DNA from: Vibrio sp. SNU_ST1
Lineage (GTDB): Bacteria > Pseudomonadota > Gammaproteobacteria > Enterobacterales > Vibrionaceae
Direction of reading: 5' to 3'
Assembly: GCF_030563405.1 (NCBI RefSeq)
Contig: NZ_CP130749.1
Location: 620,001 to 684,000, forward strand
DNA: 64,000 nucleotides
Part shown: positions 54,506-63,602 of the stretch, one piece after another
Position numbering within the stretch: the first letter of the stretch is position 1
Layout: every line of letters begins with the position of its first letter
Notes under the pieces: model-generated
The model's database searches: none
Told to the model about the DNA's origin: nothing
Seen by the model: the letters and a program-made list of their open reading frames with translations, nothing else
Translations under genes and position numbers: made by a program

Positions 54506-55693
54506 TCACAAAGTCCAAATCTGATCAGTGAACTGCACTTTTTCGATACTAGACAGAACGTTCAAGCCATCACGTAAAGCAACGGTATCATTAAGTTGAA
54601 TTTTACCATTCCCCAGTTCATGGAGCTGGTATTCACTTTTAGGGCCATGGGCGATCACTGTATTTACCCCCGCGTTTCCGGTTACGCGGTTGTCATGCTC
54701 GTTGATCTCAATATTCGCATCATTGTTGCCCGATAGCGTTAGTTTAGTTAGATATTGAGAGTGATGAGTATAGGACGTTGCTGGGTCATACCTCATTTTA
54801 AATGTTCCGGTGAATGTATCGGCAAGGTATGCATCGTAAGTCAATGTTGGAGAGAAAATCTGTTCTACTATCGCTCGCGCATCGGGGTCTTCTTTTGAGA
54901 AATCGTCGCGGGTTTTAACTTGGTATAACCCCCACATACCTTTGTCGTTGTATGCTCCCCAAAGCCCGTAGTAGCTGTCAATTACAGCGGCAAAGTATTC
55001 TTGATCAACGCTGACTTCTTCTTGCCACTCTTCTAAAATATCACGGGGTGGCGTGTAAGCATGGTGTAATGCTTGTCTCTGTATCGCATTAAATTCTTTT
55101 TGAAATTCTGGTAATGCGGTTACTGCATCTTCAGGCGCGTTAAAAACCCCGATGCCATAGTCATGAACTAAATGCAGTATTTCCTCATAAGAGGCGTCAC
55201 GATGCTCTTCATAATCTTGTTGGACATACCATTCACCGCCTTCAACCTGAATCTCTTCTTCGAACAAGGGTTGCCCGGGCAAGTCATCGTTGTATCGTGG
55301 CTCATCGTAATAATTCATTAGCTTTAGTATTACGCCATTGTTAGCCATCGCGTTTGCAATCTCGCGTTTTGAGTCAGTGCTCCCATACTTAGTGCCATTA
55401 ACAGGGGTTAGATAGTGGTTGAGAACATTGACGGCTTTGACTATTTGATAATCGCTCAGGCGATCCATAATCAAAATATGGATAGATTTTCCATTCGGGG
55501 CATTGACCGCCACATATCGGTTGTAGCCTGCTTGAGAGTATTCAGCGAATTGAGAGGGAACGGCTTCAATCGTGACTCCATGTACAACTGACGGTGCTGC
55601 GTTTGCCTGATTGAATAGCGATTTACTTTGATTTGAACCGCATCCAATGAGAAAGATAGCTGTCGCTAAGGTAGCTAAAGATAGAGTTTTCAT
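54506..55693 (-). CDS. hypothetical lipoprotein with serralysin-like C-terminal segment
   Basis: 395-residue lipoprotein: lipobox LIGC (Cys18), a 300-residue acidic, Tyr-rich body that I do not recognise, and a C-terminal 70 residues (about 325-395) with GNAGVNTVIAHG and LRDGLNVLSSIEKVQFTD. That last part resembles the region after calcium-binding RTX repeats in serralysin-type secreted proteins, though the nonapeptide repeats themselves are missing. AAGGTGTG precedes the ATG. Function unknown. Confidence 0.7.
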   Translation of the reverse strand: MKTLSLATLATAIFLIGCGSNQSKSLFNQANAAPSVVHGVTIEAVPSQFAEYSQAGYNRYVAVNAPNGKSIHILIMDRLSDYQIVKAVNVLNHYLTPVNGTKYGSTDSKREIANAMANNGVILKLMNYYDEPRYNDDLPGQPLFEEEIQVEGGEWYVQQDYEEHRDASYEEILHLVHDYGIGVFNAPEDAVTALPEFQKEFNAIQRQALHHAYTPPRDILEEWQEEVSVDQEYFAAVIDSYYGLWGAYNDKGMWGLYQVKTRDDFSKEDPDARAIVEQIFSPTLTYDAYLADTFTGTFKMRYDPATSYTHHSQYLTKLTLSGNNDANIEINEHDNRVTGNAGVNTVIAHGPKSEYQLHELGNGKIQLNDTVALRDGLNVLSSIEKVQFTDQIWTL

Positions 55694-55899
55694 GACACAC
55701 CTTATTATTCATACGAAGTATCAATATACGGAACTGCAGTGCGTTGTTTAGTGACAGAAGTTGCTGTTAGACAAACCCATACAATACCTTACAAAGCGAG
55801 GCTTAATTCGTTGCTACTAACTTTACCGGCTGCGAGTGAAGTAAAAATGAAAGCCTCAAATCAATGGGCTTGGTTTTGCTACCAGATTTGAATTCTTTG

Positions 55900-57924
55900 T
55901 TAGGGGGGATTACTTGTCGTTTCAAGATACGTGAGAGTGGCTTGAAGAGTCGTTGAGGATCGGCGATCGAATTCACTTTCAAGTATTTCATAAACCGTAT
56001 GTGCTTCAAAGTTTGCCAACTGTGGATAAAGTAACGGCTCTTCCAAAAGCAACCCGATCAGTTTCTTATGGGGACAAACACCATTAAGCGCAAGTTGATT
56101 GAGCGCTGCGTGCTGAATGCCGATATACGAATGTTTGATCAATTCTAATAATTGTTGCTCGTCATTGATGTGTTTTATTAAGCCGACTCTTAAAGATAAG
56201 CAGGGTGATGACATCAGTGACAAACGGTTCTGTTGTATCCAATCATCACCAAGCCAGTTAAGGATGTCGTCGATATTTTCGGATCGCTCATCTAGCAAGA
56301 GTTCTAATGTGAGCTGATTAAAGCGTGGTGATTGTACATCGGAAAAGCCTATATTGTGTTTACATAAGGCATGAATCAAGGCGTGAAATGCCGCTTTGGT
56401 TAGATGACTTATTTTGTCGTCAGAGCAAAGGCTGCGCAGCCATGTTTTGTTTGAGCAAAACTCTAGAGCGATCGCTTGATTTTCCAGGCGCTCTATTTTT
56501 GCTGATCTTTTCGATCGCTTCTTTACTGAAGTAGAAGTAGATGCGACGGTAGAGTTAGCGTTAGAGATAGCAGGTGAGTGAGCTTGTTTTAATGCATCAA
56601 GTGTTGATGTAATAAGTGCTGGTTGAGTATTAGCGTCAATGATTTCCGCGTTAATCATTTCATTTATAGGGGCTGTGTTCGTTGCTGTTCTACTTTTTAC
56701 TGAAGAATCCACAACTATGATACTTGATGTCCCTAAAGTGAGTTCTTTGAAATAGCTCTGATGGCTAGTTTTTGGGTTTTTCGAGAGGTGTTCAATCAGC
56801 AGTCGCTTGATTGAGTTACTGCAAGCTTCCTGCTGAAGTTGTTGCCGAATAAAGGCAACGCTAAATTGTTCGGAAGTTTGAGTTAATAGGCTGTTTAGGC
56901 TGTCGAGTTGTTCTGACTCTTCCAACTTTGAAAACACTTGGTAGAAATGGGGCATAAAGTGGGCAAGTTGCAACTGTTTGTGCTGAGGTTCCAAATTTGA
57001 AATGAGCAGAATAACCGCTGCAGTTGAATGGGCTACATTCGATTTATTTTCAAGGTGGGCGATGACATCCAGTTTAGCTTTGTTACTCAGCAGCCCTGTT
57101 AGTGTATTGAGCGGCATACCAGATAACAGAAATTCAAAATTAAGATGCTTTATATCTACTAGGTAATTCCATTTCGCTAATTGATGTACGGATATTTTTC
57201 TGATTGATGCCTCTGAATGAGACAGTCCGCTTAAAAATATCTGCAAGTATTCGCGGCAATTCATTTCGGATAGGCGCTGAAATGCCACTTTTTGGCAGCT
57301 AATATCAGGGTGTTGTGTGGCTTTGTACAATACCACTTTATCTTGAGTACCTTTCAAAAACATCCGGGTCTCAGCGATGCTTCCGAGTGCGTAGTTTTCA
57401 TTGAGCAGAGTCGGTGAGTGACGAGAAAGTAACGCTATGAGTCTGCCTTTTAGATCTGGCTCGGGGTCATTCTGAAGTCGGTGCAGTAAACGCTGAGACT
57501 GTTTGTGATCTAACTCGTGCTTGTGATTATCTAAAATCCGCGCAGCAATCAAACTGATGTCATCACCATCATTCCAGCCACCATCCCAGTAGTCATTTTC
57601 ATCGCATATCGCTTCTAATAATACCGGAACAGCTAATAGAGAGTGTCGGTTGCTCTCAATTGCCATTAATGATGCCAATTTAATTTCGCTGTCGTCCCAG
57701 TATTGATAGCAACGGAGGATGGGATCAATAGGCGCTTCATCATCTAAAGCTAAGCATTCAAGGCTAGTGAGGACAAGGTCGGGAATCTGGGACTCTAACC
57801 CTTCTATAATCAGATGTTTAGTGTCTTGAAAACGGCTTAAAATTTGTGCTGCCAAAATCTGTTCGGATAGGTTTCCAGTCAAGTAGATGTGTTTAATCTT
57901 GTTAAGTAATTTATCTCGAGACAT
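55900..57924 (-). CDS. HEAT-repeat-like cytosolic protein, 674 aa
   Basis: Long all-helical, Leu-rich protein with repeated ~30-residue helix pairs (for example ILAAQILSRFQDTKHLIIEGL, PDLVLTSLECLALDD, EIKLASLMAIESNRHSLLAVPVLLEAI), typical of HEAT/ARM repeats. A low-complexity Ser/Thr/Asn-rich linker lies near residues 415-475. No signal peptide, so probably a cytosolic scaffold. It diverges from the molybdoenzyme cluster with 134 bp between starts. No clear ribosome binding site before ATG 57924. Role unknown. Confidence 0.7.
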   Translation of the reverse strand: MSRDKLLNKIKHIYLTGNLSEQILAAQILSRFQDTKHLIIEGLESQIPDLVLTSLECLALDDEAPIDPILRCYQYWDDSEIKLASLMAIESNRHSLLAVPVLLEAICDENDYWDGGWNDGDDISLIAARILDNHKHELDHKQSQRLLHRLQNDPEPDLKGRLIALLSRHSPTLLNENYALGSIAETRMFLKGTQDKVVLYKATQHPDISCQKVAFQRLSEMNCREYLQIFLSGLSHSEASIRKISVHQLAKWNYLVDIKHLNFEFLLSGMPLNTLTGLLSNKAKLDVIAHLENKSNVAHSTAAVILLISNLEPQHKQLQLAHFMPHFYQVFSKLEESEQLDSLNSLLTQTSEQFSVAFIRQQLQQEACSNSIKRLLIEHLSKNPKTSHQSYFKELTLGTSSIIVVDSSVKSRTATNTAPINEMINAEIIDANTQPALITSTLDALKQAHSPAISNANSTVASTSTSVKKRSKRSAKIERLENQAIALEFCSNKTWLRSLCSDDKISHLTKAAFHALIHALCKHNIGFSDVQSPRFNQLTLELLLDERSENIDDILNWLGDDWIQQNRLSLMSSPCLSLRVGLIKHINDEQQLLELIKHSYIGIQHAALNQLALNGVCPHKKLIGLLLEEPLLYPQLANFEAHTVYEILESEFDRRSSTTLQATLTYLETTSNPP

Positions 57925-57983
57925 TTATTCAAGTACCACTGAATTAACAAGTTTGAATAATAACTCTTATCACTTCTAATTGT

Positions 57984-57997
57984 ATGATCCTAATCAT
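57984..57997 (+). promoter_or_regulatory. FNR-like box upstream of the Idr-like cluster
   Basis: ATGAT-CCTA-ATCAT, a perfect palindrome matching the FNR consensus TTGAT-N4-ATCAA at 8 of 10 positions. A -10-like TAATAAT lies at 58018-58024; with a start near 58031 the box would be centred about 41 bp upstream, the class II activator position. Confidence 0.6.
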
Positions 57998-58058
57998 ATC
58001 TTTAATGTTTCATGTGTTAATAATAGGGGTAGATGATAGTAACCCCGAAGGAATGCCG

Positions 58059-59132
58059 ATGAGCATCGCACTAAAAAGCTTGGTAGGAGTGTGTGCCCTT
58101 TTCTCTGCAACTCTATACGCCGCTCTGCCCCCAATGAGTATAAATACGGCGAAGGCAGAACTCGGTAAACGACTGTTTTTTGATACGCGCTTGTCCGGGG
58201 ATGACTCGATATCGTGTTCCAGTTGCCACATTCCGGCGAATGGCTTCTCTTATCCTGAACCTTTAAGCCCTGCGTATACGGGGAGTGATGGGTTTCGTAA
58301 TGCACCCACACTCATTAACACGGCTTATAAAGAGGTGTGGTTTCACGATGGCCGCATTGGCACCAACCTAAACGATGTGGTGCGGGAAAATATCACTGAA
58401 GACTGGCTGATGAATATGGACATGCGTTTGATGCAGGAACGCCTCAAACAAGATCCTATATACGTCGAGATGTTTAAAGCGGCTAAGCTAGGGGAGCCTT
58501 CAAATGGCGGAGTGCGCAAAGCCTTGCCTGAATACCTAAAAACACTGACTTCGAAGAACGTCCCTTTTGATAAAGGTGAGCTTAGCGACTTAGCGATCCA
58601 GGGAGAAAAGCTGTTTACAGGTAAAGCGGGGTGTAGCCAATGTCATAGTGGCGCTCTGTTTACAGATGGAAAAGCACACAATACCGGAGTGCCCGAAAAT
58701 TATGAGATATTTTTAGATCCAATGCGGCATCAATCTTTTCTTGCTTACAACATGTTTATGGGTGTGCAAGATTACTTAACGTTAAAGCGTGATGTTGGTG
58801 CGCATGTTCAAACTCATAAAGCGGATGGTAGCGATCGCGGTAAGTTCATTACGCCAACGCTGCGAGAGCTCACTCAAACTGCGCCGTATATGCACAATGG
58901 CATGCTTGCCACGCTTGAAGATGTGGTTGAGTTTTATAATCAAGGTGGTGGCGAAGACTCAAACAAAGACTCTCGACTCACCACTCTTTCTCTAACGGAC
59001 AAAGAAAAAAAGGCGCTGGTGACTTTTCTGGAATCGTTATCTGGAGACGCCCTTATAGGCGAAAAGTACGAATGGTTAGATTATGACTTCGGCTACGAAT
59101 ACACGGAGGATTGGTCAAATGCTCGAAACTAA
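58059..59132 (+). CDS. di-heme cytochrome c peroxidase-like protein (IdrP1-like)
   Basis: 357-residue exported CCP/MauG-family protein. Signal peptide MSIALKSLVGVCALFSATLYA; heme motifs CSSCH (53-57) and CSQCH (192-196). The family segments LGKRLFFDTRLSGDDSISC, RNAPTLINTAY and TAPYMHNGMLATLEDVVEFY are present. ATG at 58059 has AAGGAA 5-6 bp upstream; in-frame starts further up lie in the promoter. Overlaps the next gene by 14 bp. In iodate reductase clusters such proteins are proposed to remove peroxide made as a by-product. Confidence 0.85.
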   Translation: MSIALKSLVGVCALFSATLYAALPPMSINTAKAELGKRLFFDTRLSGDDSISCSSCHIPANGFSYPEPLSPAYTGSDGFRNAPTLINTAYKEVWFHDGRIGTNLNDVVRENITEDWLMNMDMRLMQERLKQDPIYVEMFKAAKLGEPSNGGVRKALPEYLKTLTSKNVPFDKGELSDLAIQGEKLFTGKAGCSQCHSGALFTDGKAHNTGVPENYEIFLDPMRHQSFLAYNMFMGVQDYLTLKRDVGAHVQTHKADGSDRGKFITPTLRELTQTAPYMHNGMLATLEDVVEFYNQGGGEDSNKDSRLTTLSLTDKEKKALVTFLESLSGDALIGEKYEWLDYDFGYEYTEDWSNARN

Positions 59133-60285
59133 ATGCTCTGTATCAAAGGCGGCACTCTTTATTCTTAGTGGGATGATGGGGTTTCCTAATGTTGTTTATG
59201 CAAAGGTAAAGCTTGAGCCTCTAGGGAAAGTGCCTGTGCCTGCGGACAATAAACAAACGCCTGAAAAAATAGAGTTAGGAAAGATCTTATTTTATGACGG
59301 TCGGCTAAGCGGTGATACGACGAGCCCATGTGCTGGTTGCCATATTCAATCTCAGGGCTGGGGTTTTCCGGATGATCTTTCTATGGGGTATCCGGGTACA
59401 GTGCATTGGCGTAATAGCCAAACGATTATTAATGCGGCTTATTACGACAAATTTTTCTGGGCGGGCAGCGCTATGTCATTGGAAGCGCAAGCCAAAGATG
59501 CAGCGAAGGGCGCGGTCGCGGGTAATGGTGAAGATGACATCATGGAAGCACGTTTAGCCTTAGTACCTGAGTATGTTGAACGCTTTAAGCGAGTGTTTGG
59601 TGATGATACTCCAAAAATACATAACGCTTGGCGCGCTATAGCGGCCTTTGAACGCACGATGATTCAACGTGATACCCCAATAGACAACTATTTACTCGGT
59701 GATAAAACCGCTTTGTCCGAGTCCCAATTGAAGGGCAAAGCACTGTTTGAAGGTAAGGCGAATTGCATTGCTTGTCACAATGGTTCTTTGGCATCCGATC
59801 AAAAATTCTACAATATTGGCGTACCGCCAAGCCCCTGGTGGAGTGATGATGGCTTAGCACAGATAACGTTTCGATTTGAGCTTTATTCTAAAGGTGTAAC
59901 CGAAGAAATGTACCGTACCACCAAGGCGGATCCCGGTGCTTACTTTCGAGCTAAACGCAAAGAGATGTTAGGTAAGTTCCGTACACCGAGCCTACGTTAT
60001 ACAAAGTACACTGCGCCATACATGCACAATGGCACTATTCCAACTTTAGAAGCGGTGATCGATTTTTACGATCGAGGTGGTGTAGCGGATGACGGGCGCA
60101 CTACAGGGTATCCTCAGACCAAGTCTGCTTTGATCCAACCTCTCGGTTTAACGGAGCAAGATAAAAAGAACTTACTGAGTTTTATCGAAGCATTTTCAGG
60201 TGAACAGATTTTTATTGAAGAGCCAACCATTCCAGAATACCAACCGCTATTTACTAAAGAAGAACTTGCTGGAGCAGAGAAATGA
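59119..60285 (+). CDS. di-heme cytochrome c peroxidase-like protein (IdrP2-like)
   Basis: 388-residue exported relative of the preceding protein. Signal peptide with cleavage near VYA (residue 28); heme motifs CAGCH (71-75) and CIACH (216-220); KIELGKILFYDGRLSGDTTSP and TAPYMHNGTIPTLEAVIDFY match the family. ATG at 59119 follows GGAGG by 9 bp; a frame extension to 59083 lies inside the first gene. It overlaps the Rieske gene by 4 bp, showing tight coupling. Confidence 0.85.
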   Translation: MLETKCSVSKAALFILSGMMGFPNVVYAKVKLEPLGKVPVPADNKQTPEKIELGKILFYDGRLSGDTTSPCAGCHIQSQGWGFPDDLSMGYPGTVHWRNSQTIINAAYYDKFFWAGSAMSLEAQAKDAAKGAVAGNGEDDIMEARLALVPEYVERFKRVFGDDTPKIHNAWRAIAAFERTMIQRDTPIDNYLLGDKTALSESQLKGKALFEGKANCIACHNGSLASDQKFYNIGVPPSPWWSDDGLAQITFRFELYSKGVTEEMYRTTKADPGAYFRAKRKEMLGKFRTPSLRYTKYTAPYMHNGTIPTLEAVIDFYDRGGVADDGRTTGYPQTKSALIQPLGLTEQDKKNLLSFIEAFSGEQIFIEEPTIPEYQPLFTKEELAGAEK

Positions 60286-60866
60286 TCGCCAACTCAGAGC
60301 AAAATTCGAGTAAACGACACAACAAATGCATGATGTCACGACGTGATTTTTTACTTTATTCCGGCGCGGCCACTGCCGTATCAATGGTTCCTCTGACCTT
60401 ATTTGCAGGGACTGATTCTGAAACTCAGGTAGAAGGTCGTATTGTCGGTTACCCGCGTAAGAAAATTGCAAACTTAAGTCAACTCATTAACCACACTCCG
60501 GTTCACTTTCAATATCCAGATGAGGGAAAAAACTCGATTGCGATGTTGGTTAAATCTGACATTGAATGTGGCGGTGGGATAGGGTTACAGCGCGATATTG
60601 TGGCGTACTCGATGACGTGTACTCATCAAGGTGGACCTTTAACTGGAGCTTATAAAGCAAAAGGAGCGCATCGCATTGTCGGGCAGTGTCCATTCCACCT
60701 GTCTACATTTGATTTGCGCCGTCATGGAATTATGGTATCTGGTCAAGCCTTTGAGAGCTTGCCTCAAGTACTGCTCGAGCTCGAAGGTGACGATATCTAT
60801 GCGGTCGGGGTTATGGGGTTGATCTTTGGTCGAATGGAAAACCTGATCGATGTGGAGGTAATCTAG
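60282..60866 (+). CDS. idrB: Rieske iron-sulfur subunit, AioB/IdrB type
   Basis: 194-residue small subunit. Tat signal MSRRDFLLYSGAATAVSM (Arg20-Arg21). The [2Fe-2S] ligands are CTH (Cys113, His115) and CPFH (Cys136, His139). Neither motif has the extra Cys that forms the disulfide in bc1-type Rieske proteins, as in some AioB. It moves electrons between the Mo subunit and periplasmic cytochromes. It overlaps the upstream gene and abuts the large-subunit gene (stop 60866, start 60867). Confidence 0.82.
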   Translation: MIANSEQNSSKRHNKCMMSRRDFLLYSGAATAVSMVPLTLFAGTDSETQVEGRIVGYPRKKIANLSQLINHTPVHFQYPDEGKNSIAMLVKSDIECGGGIGLQRDIVAYSMTCTHQGGPLTGAYKAKGAHRIVGQCPFHLSTFDLRRHGIMVSGQAFESLPQVLLELEGDDIYAVGVMGLIFGRMENLIDVEVI

Positions 60867-63593
60867 ATGACTCAATCTCCTGCAAACAATCAATTTAATC
60901 AAAACCATTCATACCTTCAACCGAGCAGTACTTTATTGCCGCCTGCTGGTGCGGAAGTCATCACAACAGCGTGTGACTATTGTATTGTTGCGTGTGGTTA
61001 CAAAGTCTATCGTTGGCCTGTGAGTAGCCCTTCAGGTAGGCCTGCTGCAAGTGAAAATGCATTTGGTGTCGATTTCCCGGTTCATGCTCTGCAAGCTTGG
61101 GTTTCGCCACAGCAACATAATATTATTTCGCATAATGGCAAACCACACCATGTGGTGGTGGTAGCGGATAAAGATATCCAAGTCGTCAATAAAGGCGGTG
61201 ATTCTTCGGTTCGTGGTGGACTGCTCGCAAGAAAGCTCTATAACCCAGAAACACCAACCAAAGATCGATTGAAGCAACCGCTTGTTCGAATTAATGGACA
61301 GTTGCAACCAGTTGAGTGGGATTTCGCATTGGATATCGCGGCCCAAGTCGGCCGTCATGTGATTGATATGCACGGTTCAAACAGTTACTGCGTGAAAACC
61401 TATTCTTATCAGTATATTGAAAACACCTACGCGATAACAAAGTATGCATTACGTCATGTTAATACCGCGAATTTTTCATTTCACGACACGCCGTCAGATG
61501 TCACCGCAACCCCGGGGTTTCGAGATGCGGGTTTTGATAATTTTGCTCCAAGTTATGATGATTGGGGTGCGGCAGATACTTTGATGATATGCGGAACGGA
61601 TCCGTATGAGACAAAAACCATCATCTTTACGCAGTTCATTATGCCTGCGGTGCATCGTGGAATGAAAACTGTGATTTTGAACCCTCGTGAAACCGCTGGA
61701 ATAGCGTGGCTTAAAGCTCAAGGTGGATTGCACCTCGATATTAACCCTGGTAGCGATAATCTTGTGATTGGTGCAATTGCTCGAGTGATCTTAGAGCAAG
61801 GTTGGCAAGATAACGAGTGGATTGAAAGCTGGGTTAATAATAAATGGGAATCGAGCTCAGGTTTTGGTCAGGGTACTCGTAATACGCCATGGCAGTGGAG
61901 AACCACTTGGGGCAAGTTCCAAACCGACGGCTTTGATGATTATAAGCAATGGAATTTGGAGCAGAAAGAATACGCCCCTGAGTATGCCGCATCAATCGCA
62001 GGTATTGATGTCGAGAAGATCCACAAAGCCGCTGAGATGTTGGCAAAGCCCTTAAATGGTAAACGAATCAAAACCTCGATAGGCATCGAAAAAGGTTTTT
62101 ATTGGTCGAATAATACAGGGAATACCAACGCCATTGCCTCCCTTGCAACGATTATCGGTACTGGTGGCCGAGAAGGGCGTGTTATTGGTCGATTTGGTGG
62201 GCATCAACGCGGTGGGCTAGCGGGTGGGAAACTACCAAGGAATAAGTCACCTGAAAAAGTGGCAGGTAGGCGTCGACGCTCAATAGACACCGACAGATAT
62301 CTTTATTCCGGGCATACCCGTATGGCCCATGTCATTGGTACGACATGGATTCAAGCTATGTGTGGTAGTTATGGGTTGAAAGAGAAATTTACCGATTTAA
62401 CAACACGTAACCCTCACCAAGCGACGCGACGTGATAAACAGCACATTATAGATACTCTCAAAAAACGAGCAGATTCCGGTGGAATGGTCGTCATCAATCA
62501 AGATATTTATTTACGTGATCCTATTGGTAAACAATTCGCTGATATCATCTTTCCGGCCGCGACTTGGGGGGAAGTGGATTTCATGCGCGCTAATGGTGAG
62601 CGTCGTTTACGCCTTTACCAAAAGTTTGCTGATGCGCCGGGTCAGGCTAAGCCAGACTGGTGGATTGTTGCTCAAATGGCTTCGCGAATGGGGTATGACG
62701 GGTTTGATTGGCAAAACTCGAATGACGTAGCCGAAGAGTCATCGCGATTTAGCCGTGGTAGCCGTAAAGATTTCAATATGATCAAAGTTGCGGCACATGC
62801 TGAAGGAAAAACGCTTCATCAAAAGCTTGCTGAATTTGGTACGGAAGGGATCCAAGGCCCTGTATTTTATAACTATGACACGAAAAAGCTGATTGGTACT
62901 AAGCGCTTGCATGACACTGAAATGAGTTGGGAGGATCTTGTCGACAAAGGACTGCAAGACGGGCCTCAAGGCGCAAATATTATGCGTAAACAGCTCACTC
63001 AATTTAATAGTCAGACGGGAAAGGTGAACCTTCAAAAGCACCCTTGGGATCTGTTCAGTGATTTTCATACTTGGCTTACTCCCCAAAAGGACGAGTTGTG
63101 GTTTTCAAATGGACGTATTAACGAGATTTGGCAATCAGGGTTTGATGATACCGAGCGCAGGCCTTATATCACTCATCGTTGGCCTGAAAACTGGATTGAG
63201 GTACATCCAGAAGATGCGGAAAAACGGGGTATAGAAGCTGGAGATGAAGTACTGGTGTATTCGGAGCGGGTGGCCAATTTTAAAGATACGATTCTGGGTA
63301 TCGAGTCAGACGATTTTCAGTTTAGTAACCTAATGAAAAATGGTCACATTCAGTTGGATTATGCAGAGATTAAAGCCGTTGCGATTGTCACTTCAGCCAC
63401 GAAAAAAGGTGTGTTGTATTGCAATATGATGGACATGAAGAACCCAGCGAATGCTTTAACAACAAGGGTAGTTGACCAAATCAGTGGTAACTACAACTAC
63501 AAAATGGGCGTCGCCAAAATAAAGAAAATTGGTGAATCAAAATATAAGCGTGAGTTTGAAGGATTCTCCTTTGCACCACGTAACATTGTGTAA
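60867..63593 (+). CDS. idrA: arsenite-oxidase-family molybdoenzyme, probable iodate reductase large subunit
   Basis: 908-residue bis-MGD enzyme with no signal of its own, so exported with the Tat-bearing Rieske partner. [3Fe-4S] ligands Cys36, Cys39 and Cys43 in CDYCIVACGYKVYRW, and Ser114 instead of a fourth Cys, 71 residues later as in AioA. Also AioA-like are RFGGHQ (Arg442, His446), NGERRLRLYQKF and WFSNGRINEIWQ. Longer than AioA (about 825). Compared from memory with A. faecalis AioA, His206 fits His195 but Ala214 replaces Glu203. Neighbours are those of Idr, not Aio. Substrate not proven. Confidence 0.75.
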   Translation: MTQSPANNQFNQNHSYLQPSSTLLPPAGAEVITTACDYCIVACGYKVYRWPVSSPSGRPAASENAFGVDFPVHALQAWVSPQQHNIISHNGKPHHVVVVADKDIQVVNKGGDSSVRGGLLARKLYNPETPTKDRLKQPLVRINGQLQPVEWDFALDIAAQVGRHVIDMHGSNSYCVKTYSYQYIENTYAITKYALRHVNTANFSFHDTPSDVTATPGFRDAGFDNFAPSYDDWGAADTLMICGTDPYETKTIIFTQFIMPAVHRGMKTVILNPRETAGIAWLKAQGGLHLDINPGSDNLVIGAIARVILEQGWQDNEWIESWVNNKWESSSGFGQGTRNTPWQWRTTWGKFQTDGFDDYKQWNLEQKEYAPEYAASIAGIDVEKIHKAAEMLAKPLNGKRIKTSIGIEKGFYWSNNTGNTNAIASLATIIGTGGREGRVIGRFGGHQRGGLAGGKLPRNKSPEKVAGRRRRSIDTDRYLYSGHTRMAHVIGTTWIQAMCGSYGLKEKFTDLTTRNPHQATRRDKQHIIDTLKKRADSGGMVVINQDIYLRDPIGKQFADIIFPAATWGEVDFMRANGERRLRLYQKFADAPGQAKPDWWIVAQMASRMGYDGFDWQNSNDVAEESSRFSRGSRKDFNMIKVAAHAEGKTLHQKLAEFGTEGIQGPVFYNYDTKKLIGTKRLHDTEMSWEDLVDKGLQDGPQGANIMRKQLTQFNSQTGKVNLQKHPWDLFSDFHTWLTPQKDELWFSNGRINEIWQSGFDDTERRPYITHRWPENWIEVHPEDAEKRGIEAGDEVLVYSERVANFKDTILGIESDDFQFSNLMKNGHIQLDYAEIKAVAIVTSATKKGVLYCNMMDMKNPANALTTRVVDQISGNYNYKMGVAKIKKIGESKYKREFEGFSFAPRNIV

Positions 63594-63602
63594 GGGAAGT
63601 TT

